Position numbers and translations under genes: made by a program
Source of the DNA: Rhizobium anhuiense
GTDB taxonomy: Bacteria; Pseudomonadota; Alphaproteobacteria; Rhizobiales; Rhizobiaceae
DNA length: 64,000 nucleotides
Direction: 5' to 3'
NCBI RefSeq assembly: GCF_003985145.1
Contig: NZ_ML133522.1
Coordinates: forward strand, 496,001-560,000
The notes under the pieces: generated by a model
The model's input: only the letters and a program-made list of their open reading frames with translations
Told to the model about the DNA's origin: nothing
Databases searched by the model: none
Shown here: positions 1 through 8,137 of the stretch, one piece after another
How positions within the stretch are numbered: position 1 is the stretch's first letter
How the letters are laid out: each line of letters begins with the position of its first letter

Positions 1-271
1 CGACATTTTCGAAGCGGTGGGGAATGTTGGCGGCCACGACGACGATATCACCGGGAAAGGCCCGGGTTTTGGCGTCACCAACGGTGAACTCGGCCTCGCC
101 TTTCCGGACGGCCCATGTCTCGGAATAGGGATGGACATGCAGATCGGGGCCTTGGCCGGGCTCGTTGTCGACGAGGAAGAGCGATATCTCGCCGCCGTAA
201 TCGTGGCCTTCGAAGCGGACCGTCCTGCTCTGATCCGGCCGTGGTTCCTGGTGTCGAAGAATCCTGAACAT
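1..271 (-). CDS. Cupin-domain protein (3' end cut off by window edge)
   Basis: The reading frame starts with ATG at 271, preceded by an AGGAGG ribosome site six bases upstream, and runs off the left edge after about 90 residues. It reads as a single-domain cupin: a metal-site-like H-x-H (LHVHPYSE) is followed by an E and a later PHRF segment typical of cupin motif 2. Small cupins of this type bind a metal or small ligand; no substrate can be named. It is divergent from a MarR regulator, with two palindromes between them, so it is probably the regulator's target. The true length is unknown. Confidence 0.8.
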   Translation of the reverse strand, partial: MFRILRHQEPRPDQSRTVRFEGHDYGGEISLFLVDNEPGQGPDLHVHPYSETWAVRKGEAEFTVGDAKTRAFPGDIVVVAANIPHRFENV

Positions 272-308
272 CACGTGCCTCCTGCTCGTGTCGTCTGCGA
301 ACGCAAAC

Positions 309-357
309 TATCTTTGCGAGAAGATATATTTCTGAAAATTATCTTCCCGTCAAGATA
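309..357. promoter_or_regulatory. Two perfect MarR-type operators
   Basis: Two copies of TATCTT-N6-AAGATA lie at 309-326 and 340-357. Both have perfect 6-bp arms, and they are offset by 31 bp, close to three helical turns, so they would face the same side of the DNA. They lie between the divergent cupin and MarR genes. The spacers differ (TGCGAG and CCCGTC), so it is the arms that are conserved. The assignment to the adjacent MarR protein is inferred from position. Confidence 0.75.
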
Positions 358-414
358 TCTTCCGTGAATCGAGTGAAAGGTGTATGTCTCGCCCGTGGTG
401 ATATGAGGCAGAGA

Positions 415-987
415 ATGATGGATGGAACTGAAGGGAACGGTGACCGCCCCGAGGATAAGGGCCGCCCGAGCGAGGACCATGTCGACCGGCTGCGCCGGCA
501 ATGGACGCTGGAACTGCCCGACCTCGACACGGAGCCGATGGCGATCCTGGGGCGGGCCTTTCGGCTGTCCAACCTGGTGCGCCCCAGCATCGAGGCGACC
601 TTTGCCGATTTTGGCCTCGACCGCGGCGAATTCGACGTGATCGCAACGCTTCGCCGTTCCGGGCCGCCTTACCGGCTGACCCCAACGGACATGTATTCGG
701 CGCTGATGATCTCGTCGGGAGGCCTGACCCACAGGCTAGACCGTCTGGAGAAAGCGGGCTTGATCTGCCGGGAGAAATCGCCACGGGACGGGCGCAGTGT
801 GCTGGTGGCATTGACAGAAGCCGGCGCCGCACTCGCCGAAAAGGCCTTCCGCACCGATATGGCGAGCGAATCCTCGTTTCTGCAGGCTCTTGACGGACAG
901 GAGCGCGAGGCGCTCGCGGCGCTGCTGCGCAAGCTGATTGCCGGGATTGAGAATGATCAGCCGAGGGGAGAGAGCGAGGCCGGCTGA
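415..987 (+). CDS. MarR family transcriptional regulator
   Basis: A winged-helix MarR repressor of about 190 residues. The helix-turn-helix and wing are seen in the segment TDMYSALMISSGGLTHRLDRLEKAGLI and the following SPRDGRSV (the DxR wing signature), with flanking dimerisation helices. The frame is open from a GTG at 364, but GAGG at 405-408 best places the start at ATG 415 or 418. It is divergent from the cupin gene, with twin palindromic operators between, which fits autoregulation plus control of the cupin. No ligand can be inferred. Confidence 0.88.
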   Translation: MMDGTEGNGDRPEDKGRPSEDHVDRLRRQWTLELPDLDTEPMAILGRAFRLSNLVRPSIEATFADFGLDRGEFDVIATLRRSGPPYRLTPTDMYSALMISSGGLTHRLDRLEKAGLICREKSPRDGRSVLVALTEAGAALAEKAFRTDMASESSFLQALDGQEREALAALLRKLIAGIENDQPRGESEAG

Positions 988-1048
988 GGTTCACGGCTCA
1001 GGCGGCAACACGCTGCTTATGCAGGTCGTTTACATCATACCGGTTTTC

Positions 1049-1070
1049 GGATATGATATATCCTTAATTC
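1049..1070. promoter_or_regulatory. Palindrome upstream of Rrf2 gene
   Basis: GGATATgatATATCC (1049-1063) is a perfect 6-3-6 palindrome followed by TTAATT, about 40 bp before the Rrf2-type start codon. A related ATATCCTTAATT-like sequence occurs in the operator cluster at 4972-5019, ahead of the AhpD-like operon. It is probably the binding site of the Rrf2 protein (inference). Confidence 0.6.
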
Positions 1071-1104
1071 CAATGGCCGAGCCAGCCATCACAAGAGTTG
1101 CCGA

Positions 1105-1593
1105 ATGATCCTGAAAAGCCAGGTCGAGTGGGCGTTGCATTGCTGCGCCATTCTCGCGGGCCTGCCTGAGGGCAGGTACCTTTCCACCAAGGCGCTCGCC
1201 GAGCTTCATGGTCTGCCGAAAGAATATCTCTCCAAGGCGCTGCAGAGCCTTTCGCAGGCATCGCTGGTCAACACCACGCTCGGCCCGAGCGGCGGCTACC
1301 GGCTTGCGAGAGCCTCGTCCGAGATCAATTTCCTCGATATCGTCGAGGCGGTCGAGGGAAGTGCGCGCAGTTTCACCTGCACGAATATCCGGGAAAACAA
1401 TCCATGCCGGGCGGAAGGTTATTGTGACAGCAAGCCTTGCGCGGTCGCCCGCATCATGTGGGAAGCCGACGAGGCCTGGCGCAATACGCTGAGGCGCGTC
1501 CGGCTCTCCGATCTCGTCAGCATCCTGTCCGAGGAGGTTCCGGCCGAACTCTGGCAGAGTACCTTCGCTTGGGTGCTGAAGCGCGCAGGCTGA
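1105..1593 (+). CDS. Rrf2 family transcriptional regulator
   Basis: A 162-residue Rrf2/IscR-type winged-helix regulator. The N-terminal half has the family pattern (a two-helix start, LSTKALAELHGLPKEYLSKALQSL recognition region, GPSGGYRLAR wing). The C-terminal half has four cysteines at about residues 92, 101, 107 and 112, in the region where IscR and NsrR bind an iron-sulfur cluster, so redox or nitrosative sensing is plausible. Two further Cys are at 13-14. It converges on the MscS-like gene with 11 bp between. Its own promoter palindrome resembles the one ahead of the minus-strand operon starting at 4958. Confidence 0.88.
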   Translation: MILKSQVEWALHCCAILAGLPEGRYLSTKALAELHGLPKEYLSKALQSLSQASLVNTTLGPSGGYRLARASSEINFLDIVEAVEGSARSFTCTNIRENNPCRAEGYCDSKPCAVARIMWEADEAWRNTLRRVRLSDLVSILSEEVPAELWQSTFAWVLKRAG

Positions 1594-1604
1594 GAGGAAA
1601 GGCT

Positions 1605-3086
1605 CTAAGCCCTGAAGATGGTCCTGATGGTTTTCAGAATGGCGCGCGCGCTGTGGGCCTGTTCCGGGGGCAGGGCGGCGCCGTCGCGAAAGCGCTCGGC
1701 GCGGCTGGCAAGGTCTTCGGCGATCTCTTCCGCCAGTGCGGGACGTTCGTTCAGCAGCGGTGCAAAGGCCCCCTGATCGATTTCATAGGCGATCACCGGG
1801 GTCAGAGCCTCCAGGGTGCAGACTTCCTGCATACCCGCAAGCAGTCCGGTCTCTCCGAAGAAATCACCTGGTGCCAGCCGCCCGCGCTCCTGATCTCCGT
1901 GGCGCGCCGCGATGATGCCCGCCCGCACCATCATCAGCGACGGCAGCATTTCGCCCTCCCGCACGATGACATCGCCCTTGCGGAATTCGCGCACGGCCGT
2001 GGTCTCGGCGAGTTTCTGCTTTTCATCACGCGTCAGCGTCGCAAAGATCGGAATGGCCTCGATCAATTCGAGCGGCGTCACGCGGGGCGGCCGTGCGCTC
2101 TCTTCGGTCGGCAGTTCGCCGGTCAGGACTGAGGCGGCGGCAGGAACGGCCAAAAGCAGGCCGGCCGATTTGCAATGGCGATAGACGAGATCGAGCACCT
2201 CGTTTCGCGCCGGCACACGCTGGCTGGGGCTCGTCACCCGAAACTGCAGCTCGACCTCCAGCGCTGTGGCATCCAGCCCCTTCAGCGCCACGACCGGCGG
2301 CGGCTCGCGGACGATCGAATTGCAGCTCGCCAGCGCCGTTGCCATCACGTGCCGGACGGAGGCCGGCATCCGCGTCGGGGCGATACGGATGGTGAGGATC
2401 AAGAGATGGGTCTCGTCCGGCCGGCTTACATTCGTCAGGCCGAGCTTTGCCAGAAAACTGTTCGGCAGAACGACGATATTGTTTGCGCTGGTCAGGATAT
2501 GCGTCGCGCGCCAGTTGCTTTCGACGACACGCCCCTCCGTGCCGTCGCTGAGGAGGATCCAGTCGCCGATGATGTAGGGCCGGCCGAGCGTCAGCGCGAT
2601 GCCGGAGAAGACGTCGGCGAGGGTGTTCTGGAGCGCCAGGCCGAGAATGATGGCGACGACGCCCGAGGTCGCGACGAGCGTGCCGATCGGCACGCCGAAG
2701 ACGAAGGCCAGGACCGACAGGGCCATGCCGATATAGACGACGCCGATGACGAGATCCTGGAGCAGGCGGGCCTCTCGCGGGCTGCCCTCCAGCACCAGAT
2801 ACAACCTGATGAAACCGATGACGGCCCATGCCAGATGGATCCACCAGAGCGATTTCGCGACGATGACGAGCAAGGCCTGTGGATCCTCGGACTCATATCC
2901 TTGAAACCGGTGAGGTTCGATCCCGCTGCCGACGAGGATCAATGTCATCGCCGCAAAGAAGAGAATCTGCACCACCAGTCGCGTCGTCGGCCGATGGCTG
3001 GAGAGCAGATGCCAGACGACGATACCGGCGAAACCTATCGCAATGAGGGATATCAGAGGCTTGCCGAAGAGCACGTCGTAGATCAT
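1605..3086 (-). CDS. MscS-like channel with cyclic-nucleotide-binding domain
   Basis: An inner-membrane protein of about 493 residues. About four or five hydrophobic segments come first, then the MscS pore/beta region (GLALQNTLADVFSGIALTLG followed by a G-x-W-I-rich stretch), then a C-terminal cNMP-binding domain around residues 330-450 with the family motif GDFFGETGLL. It therefore belongs to the bCNG/MscS-like group: ligand-gated or regulated, with mechanosensitivity often weak or absent. The start at 3086 is chosen over 3119 because GGAGA/AGAGAG lies directly upstream. It is the last gene of the four-gene minus-strand block 4958-1605. Confidence 0.87.
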   Translation of the reverse strand: MIYDVLFGKPLISLIAIGFAGIVVWHLLSSHRPTTRLVVQILFFAAMTLILVGSGIEPHRFQGYESEDPQALLVIVAKSLWWIHLAWAVIGFIRLYLVLEGSPREARLLQDLVIGVVYIGMALSVLAFVFGVPIGTLVATSGVVAIILGLALQNTLADVFSGIALTLGRPYIIGDWILLSDGTEGRVVESNWRATHILTSANNIVVLPNSFLAKLGLTNVSRPDETHLLILTIRIAPTRMPASVRHVMATALASCNSIVREPPPVVALKGLDATALEVELQFRVTSPSQRVPARNEVLDLVYRHCKSAGLLLAVPAAASVLTGELPTEESARPPRVTPLELIEAIPIFATLTRDEKQKLAETTAVREFRKGDVIVREGEMLPSLMMVRAGIIAARHGDQERGRLAPGDFFGETGLLAGMQEVCTLEALTPVIAYEIDQGAFAPLLNERPALAEEIAEDLASRAERFRDGAALPPEQAHSARAILKTIRTIFRA

Positions 3087-3179
3087 CTCTCTGTCTCCGG
3101 GATAGGGCGGGCCGCACATGATTCAGCATCTCGGCCGCCCGCGCAAGCATCGGGCTTGCACGGGCGGTATCGGCGGATG

Positions 3180-3602
3180 TCACTTCTTGAGCGGGTAGGT
3201 GAGTTCTTTCTGATTGGTGTCGACGACGAAAACGGCGAGCAGACGGGCGGGTTTGGTCTCGCTGTCGTTGGCGCTGACGCCGTGACGATCGCCCGGCATT
3301 TCGGAGAAACTCTCTCCGGCATGATAGACCTTGACCGGGCCGTCATTCACCTGGCTGCGGATCGCTCCTTCGAGCACGGTGGCATAGATGAACGCGGTGT
3401 CGGGATGGGTGTGGCCTTCGGAGAAGCCGCCCGGACCGTATTCGACCAGCACGCCCTTGATGCTCTTGCCCGGCACGTTGGGTAGCTCGTGCTCATAGAC
3501 GAGAGTGACCTTCGAGGCCTTGTTTGCATCGTGGGTGCCGGCGCTAGCGCTGGTGGCTGCGATGCAGGCGAGGGCGGCGGCGAGGAATGATGTTCTGATC
3601 AT
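3180..3602 (-). CDS. Secreted cupin-domain protein
   Basis: A 140-residue protein with a clear Sec signal (MIRTSFLAAALACIAATSASA) followed by one cupin domain. Cupin metal-site elements are visible: EGHTHPDTAFIYATVLEG (motif 1) and the later MPGDRHG (motif 2). It is probably periplasmic. The frame extends upstream to 3776, but that segment is Arg/Ser-rich shadow sequence; GGAG seven bases ahead of 3602 fixes the start. It lies between the NmrA-like reductase and the MscS-like channel, all in the same direction with short gaps, so co-transcription is likely. Confidence 0.85.
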   Translation of the reverse strand: MIRTSFLAAALACIAATSASAGTHDANKASKVTLVYEHELPNVPGKSIKGVLVEYGPGGFSEGHTHPDTAFIYATVLEGAIRSQVNDGPVKVYHAGESFSEMPGDRHGVSANDSETKPARLLAVFVVDTNQKELTYPLKK

Positions 3603-3654
3603 CGGAATCTCCATGGGATCGTGGTGCGCAGGGCGCGCATGGCCCCTGGCAAGA

Positions 3655-4410
3655 TCACTTCGGCTGCGCGGTCTTTGCGAACCATTGCTCGAAGGTGATC
3701 GAGCCGAGCCGCGGGTTGTTGTCGGAAACGAGCGACTGGTCGTTGAGCCTGGCGCCGAAATATTTTGCTTCGGCATCAGCCTCGACGGTGCGCGGATCCT
3801 TCATGGCCTTCAGATATCTGGCGACGAGCTCGCTCAGGCGCGCCCGTTCCGGACCTGATATCTCGATCGTCGCGTTGGCGGGCGGTGAGAGCGCCACATC
3901 CGCCATGACATCGGCGACGTCGTCCGATACGATCGGCTGCACATAGGCCGGCGACAGGCGAACCGTCTGGCCGACAGTGCCCGATTGGGCGATGCCGCCG
4001 AGGAATTCCATGAACTGCGTCGAATGCACGATGGTGTAGGGAATCCCTGACGCCTTGATCAGCTTTTCCTGGGCGAGCTTGCCGCGGAAATAGCCGCTTT
4101 CCTGCAGACGCTCGGTGCCGACGACGGACAGCGCGATATGGTGCTTCACGCCGGCCACCTTTTCGGCGGCGAGAAGTTTGCGGCCAGAGGTCTCGAAAAA
4201 TTCGAGCACGGCCTTGTCTTCGAAGGATGGCGAATTGGCGAGATCGAGCACGACTTCGGCGCCTGCGAGCGCGTCGGCCAGTCCTTCTCCCGTGATCGTG
4301 TTGACGCCTGAGTTCGGCGATGCGGCTATCACGTCATGTCCCTGCTTGCGCAGGCGTTCGACAGTCTTCGAACCGATGAGGCCGGTTCCGCCGATGACAA
4401 CGATTTTCAT
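3655..4410 (-). CDS. NmrA/SDR-type NAD(P)-binding reductase
   Basis: A 251-residue atypical short-chain dehydrogenase. The Rossmann motif GGTGLIGS is at the N terminus, followed by the NmrA-like pattern (HHIALSVVGTERL, then a Y-x-x-x-K replaced by YFRGKLAQEKLI) and the SGIPYTIVHSTQFMEF stretch common to NmrA/YtfG-like proteins. It probably binds NAD(P)H; substrate and catalysis are unknown, and some relatives are redox sensors rather than enzymes. It sits 68 bp downstream of the AhpD-like gene and 52 bp upstream of the secreted cupin. Confidence 0.85.
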   Translation of the reverse strand: MKIVVIGGTGLIGSKTVERLRKQGHDVIAASPNSGVNTITGEGLADALAGAEVVLDLANSPSFEDKAVLEFFETSGRKLLAAEKVAGVKHHIALSVVGTERLQESGYFRGKLAQEKLIKASGIPYTIVHSTQFMEFLGGIAQSGTVGQTVRLSPAYVQPIVSDDVADVMADVALSPPANATIEISGPERARLSELVARYLKAMKDPRTVEADAEAKYFGARLNDQSLVSDNNPRLGSITFEQWFAKTAQPK

Positions 4411-4478
4411 AACAGATCTCCGTTCACTGCCGAGATGCGGCAGCGTTAAAATTGAATCTTCTCAATGAATTGCGAAGC

Positions 4479-4958
4479 TTAGTTCAGTCCTGCCTTGTCG
4501 AGGCCGTAAGCCTTGTCGGCCGAGCCGGGCACGGTCTTGAAGCCGACATTGACCCGGTTCCAGGCATTGATGGCCATGACGACGAAGGTCAGGTCCGAGA
4601 TTTCCTTCTCCGAAAGCTGGCCGCGAACCCGTTCGTAGATCTCCTCGGGAACGCCGCCTTCCGGCAGCTTGGTCAGGGCTTCGGTCCAGGCAAGGGCGGC
4701 GCGCTCGCGGGGAAGGAACAGGTTCGATTCCCGCCAGATGGCAACGTGGTGGATCCGTAATTCGCTCTCGCCATAGATCTTCGCCTGCTTCACATGCATG
4801 TCGAGGCAAAAGCCGCATCCATTGATCTGCGAAGCGCGGATCTCGATGAGAGCCTGCAGCTTTTCGTCGATCACGCTGTTCTTCAGCGCCATGCTGAATT
4901 CCATGAATTTCTTGAAAAGCTCGGGGGACTGCTGGGCGTAGTTCAATCGCTGGGTCAT
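4479..4958 (-). CDS. Carboxymuconolactone decarboxylase / AhpD-like protein
   Basis: A 159-residue alpha-helical protein of the CMD/AhpD family. The signature EIRASQINGCGFCLDMH contains the CxxC pair and downstream His of AhpD-type alkylhydroperoxidases, which reduce peroxides or act as disulfide partners. Length matches the family. The gene starts the minus-strand block (reductase, cupin, MscS-like channel). Its promoter region carries a dense cluster of AAGGAT/ATCCTT repeats resembling the site before the Rrf2 regulator. The LysR gene on the other side of the cluster is an alternative controller. Confidence 0.88.
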   Translation of the reverse strand: MTQRLNYAQQSPELFKKFMEFSMALKNSVIDEKLQALIEIRASQINGCGFCLDMHVKQAKIYGESELRIHHVAIWRESNLFLPRERAALAWTEALTKLPEGGVPEEIYERVRGQLSEKEISDLTFVVMAINAWNRVNVGFKTVPGSADKAYGLDKAGLN

Positions 4959-4971
4959 TTCGTTTCTCCTC

Positions 4972-5019
4972 TAATTAAGGATGCAAAATATCCTTATGGA
5001 TATAAGGTATCCTTAATTG
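4972..5019. promoter_or_regulatory. Nested inverted-repeat operator cluster
   Basis: Between the divergent AhpD-like and LysR genes, AATTAAGGAT (4973-4982) and ATCCTTAATT (5009-5018) form perfect 10-bp arms. Inside lie ATATCC-TTAT-GGATAT (4988-5003) and the palindrome AAGGTATCCTT (5004-5014). The half-site ATCCTTAATT is shared with the region upstream of the Rrf2 gene (1058-1068). Such stacking suggests cooperative repressor binding; Rrf2 control is inference. Confidence 0.65.
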
Positions 5020-5090
5020 CTGGACTGTAAAGCCATTCTCGCTTAGTCTGGCTGCATAAAGCCTATGCGCAAAAGTATGAGGGGGCGGGG

Positions 5091-6017
5091 ATGGATATCG
5101 TATCGGCATTGCGGACCTTTCTGCGCGTCGTGGAGACGGGCTCGTTCTCGGCGGCGGCGCATGATCTTGACGTGACGCAGCCGGCGGTCTCGCGGCAGGT
5201 CGCGGCCCTTGAGGGGCATTTCAACACCCGCCTGCTGCATCGCACGACGAGTGGCCTCTCGCTGACGGCGGAGGGTGAACGGATGCTGCCGATGGCGATG
5301 AGGATTCTCGAGGCGGTGGAGGAGCTCGGCGATGCCGCCGGACCGGACGGAGCCATGGCCTCCGGAAAGGTCAGGCTCAGCGTTCCAGCGCCACTCGGCC
5401 TCTCTCTCAGCGATCGGCTGGGCGATCTTCTTGCAGCCCATCCGAAACTCTCGGTGGAACTGATGTTCCGGGAACAAAGCTCCGACATGATCGAGGAGCG
5501 CCTCGACCTCGAGGTGCGTCTGGGCTTCGTCGCAGACAGCAGCCTCGTTTGCCGGCGGATCGGCTGGACGACGGCCTTCCTCGTCGCTTCACCCGCCTAT
5601 CTCGCCCGCAAGGCGCCGCCGCGGACGCCGAAGGACATCAAGGACCATGAATGCCTGTGCTACAGCAGGGCCGGCGATGCCTGTTCATGGTCGTTTTCGA
5701 ACGGCTCGGAAGACATATCCGTCAGGATCTCGCCGCGGCTGACCGCGTGCAGCGCCGTCGCTATTCACAGGGCGGCCCTTGCCGGCGCGGGCCTGGCGGT
5801 GCTCTCCCACATCATCGCCGTGCCGGATATCGCCGCGGGTCGGCTGATCCCCGTCATGAACGACTTTCAACCGACCCGGCTGCCCATTTATGTCGTCTAT
5901 CCCTCCCGCAGAAACATACCGCTGCGCGTCAAAACCGTTCTGGACTTTCTGACCGATGCCATCGGGCAGGATCCGTCAATGTGTGCAAGCGGCGCTGTCT
6001 CGCGGTGGGAGGGATGA
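5091..6017 (+). CDS. LysR family transcriptional regulator
   Basis: A 308-residue LysR regulator. The N-terminal winged HTH reads as usual (TFLRVVETGSFSAAAHDLDVTQPAVSRQVAALE), followed by the linker helix and a periplasmic-binding-like effector domain. It resembles the large CrgA/AaeR-like subgroup in the H-R-T-T-x-x-x-x-L-T pattern. A strong GAGGGGGCGGGG ribosome site precedes ATG 5091. It is divergent from the AhpD-like gene, 132 bp away. Effector unknown. Confidence 0.9.
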   Translation: MDIVSALRTFLRVVETGSFSAAAHDLDVTQPAVSRQVAALEGHFNTRLLHRTTSGLSLTAEGERMLPMAMRILEAVEELGDAAGPDGAMASGKVRLSVPAPLGLSLSDRLGDLLAAHPKLSVELMFREQSSDMIEERLDLEVRLGFVADSSLVCRRIGWTTAFLVASPAYLARKAPPRTPKDIKDHECLCYSRAGDACSWSFSNGSEDISVRISPRLTACSAVAIHRAALAGAGLAVLSHIIAVPDIAAGRLIPVMNDFQPTRLPIYVVYPSRRNIPLRVKTVLDFLTDAIGQDPSMCASGAVSRWEG

Positions 6018-6153
6018 CTGTCGGTAAGGCGGCTTATCGTGCACGGCAGAAACCGCAGCGGGTTTGGCGCCCGGGCGGATTTGGCGTCATCGGCCTTGCC
6101 GCGTCAGTTTCCACCTTGCCTAACACCCGCGAATCCTGCCAAGTCGTGCGATC

Positions 6154-7281
6154 ATGCAATTTGCGCCGCAACAAGACGAAGCCCTCAAGGCTGTTTCGAA
6201 ATGGCTGAACGAAGGGCGCTCGCCGCTCTTTCGCCTGTTCGGTTATGCCGGAACGGGGAAGACGACGCTTGCCAAGCATTTCGCCGAGAATGTCGATGGC
6301 GACGTACTCTTTGCCGCCTTCACCGGCAAGGCGGCGCAGGTACTGCGCTCGCGCGGCGCCTCCAACGCCCGGACGATCCATTCGCTGATCTACCGGCCGC
6401 GCGGCGAGGAGGCAGTGGAAGACGAGGAAACCGGCAAGACGTCGATTGCGCCGATGTTTTCGATCAACCGGCAAAGCCCGGTCGCCAAGGCTGCACTGAT
6501 CATCGTTGATGAATGCTCGATGGTCGACGAGGCGCTCGGCAAGGATCTGATGAGCTTCGGCACACCGATCCTGGTGCTCGGCGATCCCGGCCAGCTGCCG
6601 CCGGTCAGCGGCGGCGGTTACTTCACCAATCAGGACCCGGATTACCTGCTCACCGACATTCACCGCCAGGCGCGTGACAATCCGATCATCAAGCTTGCCA
6701 TGCAGGTGCGCGAAGGCAATGAGGTGATGTATGGCGATTACGGCACGGCCAAGGTGATCTCGAAGAACGAGGTGACGCAGGATCTGGTGATGAAGGCCGA
6801 CCAAGTACTCGTCGGCACCAACCGGACGCGCCGCCGCTACAATCAGCGCCTGCGCGAGCTGAAAGGCTTCAATGCCGATTATCCGCAGACCGGCGACAAG
6901 CTTGTCTGCCTGCGGAACGATCCGGCCAAGGGCCTGCTCAACGGCTCGCTCTGGCAGGTGATGACCTCGTCGAAGGAAACGACGAAGCCCGGCATCAATC
7001 TGCTGGTCCGCCCCGAGGACGACGACATGGACCGCGGCGCTGCCAAGATCAAGCTGCTGAAGCAGGCCTTCGAAGATGTCGAGGGCGAGATCCCCTGGAA
7101 CACCCGCAAGCGCTACGACGAGTTCGACTATGGCTATGCGCTCACCGTGCACAAGGCGCAGGGTTCGCAATGGAACGATGTCGTGCTGTTCGATGAGAGC
7201 TGGGCGTTTCGCGACACGCGGGAGCGCTGGCTCTATACCGCGATTACGCGCGCGGCGGAGACGCTGACGATCGTCCGTTGA
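6154..7281 (+). CDS. RecD-like superfamily 1 DNA helicase
   Basis: A 375-residue ATPase of the RecD/Dda (SF1B) type. Walker A is GYAGTGKTT (about residues 29-37); Walker B is IIVDECSMVD; motif III-like GDPGQLPPV follows; motif V/VI regions read YALTVHKAQGSQW and YTAITRA near the C terminus. It is much shorter than RecD2 and lacks its N-terminal extension, so it is closer in size to phage Dda-like helicases. No recB or recC is adjacent, so it is not an AddAB/RecBCD subunit. It probably unwinds DNA in repair or recombination; the partner is unknown. No strong ribosome site was seen before ATG 6154. Confidence 0.85.
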   Translation: MQFAPQQDEALKAVSKWLNEGRSPLFRLFGYAGTGKTTLAKHFAENVDGDVLFAAFTGKAAQVLRSRGASNARTIHSLIYRPRGEEAVEDEETGKTSIAPMFSINRQSPVAKAALIIVDECSMVDEALGKDLMSFGTPILVLGDPGQLPPVSGGGYFTNQDPDYLLTDIHRQARDNPIIKLAMQVREGNEVMYGDYGTAKVISKNEVTQDLVMKADQVLVGTNRTRRRYNQRLRELKGFNADYPQTGDKLVCLRNDPAKGLLNGSLWQVMTSSKETTKPGINLLVRPEDDDMDRGAAKIKLLKQAFEDVEGEIPWNTRKRYDEFDYGYALTVHKAQGSQWNDVVLFDESWAFRDTRERWLYTAITRAAETLTIVR

Positions 7282-7323
7282 CGTTTGGCGGGCAGGAGAC
7301 GGTGGCGGCCGTCGGGGGTATGT

Positions 7324-8016
7324 TCAAGCCTGCACAATGCCGAGCAGAACCGCCTTGGCGATGGCCTGAAAGCGGTTGTTGGCGCGGAATTTCAGGATGA
7401 TCCCGGCCTCGAGATCCTTGGTCTCGTCATGTTTCAGGTCGAGCGCCCGGGCGATGCGCTGGGTGGAATAGCCTTCCGCCATCAGTTCGAGGCAACGCCG
7501 CTCCTGTGGACTCAGGCTGGCGCTGTCCTGATTGTCGTTCAACGGCGGCTCCTCGATGCTGCCGTCGTAATCCAGGAGGTCGCCGACCTGTTGGAGCTGG
7601 CGGTGCAGCGTCGACATCTCGGCGGTCAGCTCGCGCTTGCGTACCTGCAGGGCCTCGCGGAACATTGCCTCGGCCGATTCCTGCGAATCGGCGCTGCGAA
7701 GCTCGTCCATCAATTCCTGGATGACGGCGATCGCCATGCCCGTCTCACGGCAAACGGTGATGACGGCCATGCGCATCACGTCGTCCTGCCCGTAGACCCG
7801 CATCAGGCCGATGCGATTGGCCGAAATCAAGCCCTTCTCTTCGTAGAAATGCAGTGTCCTGTGTGTCACCCCGAATGCATTGGCCATATCGGCGATGGGC
7901 ACGGGACCATCAGGTAGATCCGGCGGCAGCGCGGCTGAAGGCAGGAACCGATATTTCGATCGGGCCTCCGAAGCGATACCGGCGGTGGCAAACAGGCGTT
8001 TGGAACCGTCTGGCAT
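7324..8016 (-). CDS. MerR-LuxR fusion transcriptional regulator
   Basis: A 230-residue protein with two DNA-binding regions. Residues about 46-115 form a MerR HTH (DMANAFGVTHRTLHFYEEKGLI), followed by a coiled dimerisation helix. Residues about 165-228 look like a LuxR/GerE HTH (LSPQERRCLELMAEGYSTQRIARAL followed by KFRANNRFQAIAKAVLLGI). AGGAGGG directly upstream sets the start at 8016 rather than 8043. No Cys metal-sensing motif is present after the MerR domain. A perfect 15-bp palindrome lies about 107 bp upstream. Targets are unknown; motility or quorum control would be a guess only. Confidence 0.8.
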   Translation of the reverse strand: MPDGSKRLFATAGIASEARSKYRFLPSAALPPDLPDGPVPIADMANAFGVTHRTLHFYEEKGLISANRIGLMRVYGQDDVMRMAVITVCRETGMAIAVIQELMDELRSADSQESAEAMFREALQVRKRELTAEMSTLHRQLQQVGDLLDYDGSIEEPPLNDNQDSASLSPQERRCLELMAEGYSTQRIARALDLKHDETKDLEAGIILKFRANNRFQAIAKAVLLGIVQA

Positions 8017-8122
8017 GAACCCTCCTAGGGCATGTTGTTGCACCTCATGCGGATTTGCCAGTTGCTTCCCATGCGCGGCGAGTGGGGTTTCCTCTAAGCG
8101 TTCTTCTCAGTGGGAAAGAAGC

Positions 8123-8137
8123 AGTACGCGGCGTACT
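8123..8137. promoter_or_regulatory. Perfect 15-bp palindrome
   Basis: AGTACGC-G-GCGTACT has perfect 7-bp arms. It sits in the 450-bp gap between the MerR-LuxR gene (start 8016) and pdxJ (start 8468). It could be an operator for the MerR-LuxR protein; there is no direct evidence. Confidence 0.45.

Noticed and set aside
2175..3485. A 436-residue plus-strand frame
   Set aside because: It lies opposite the MscS-like and cupin genes, with Asp/Arg-rich shadow composition and no domain.
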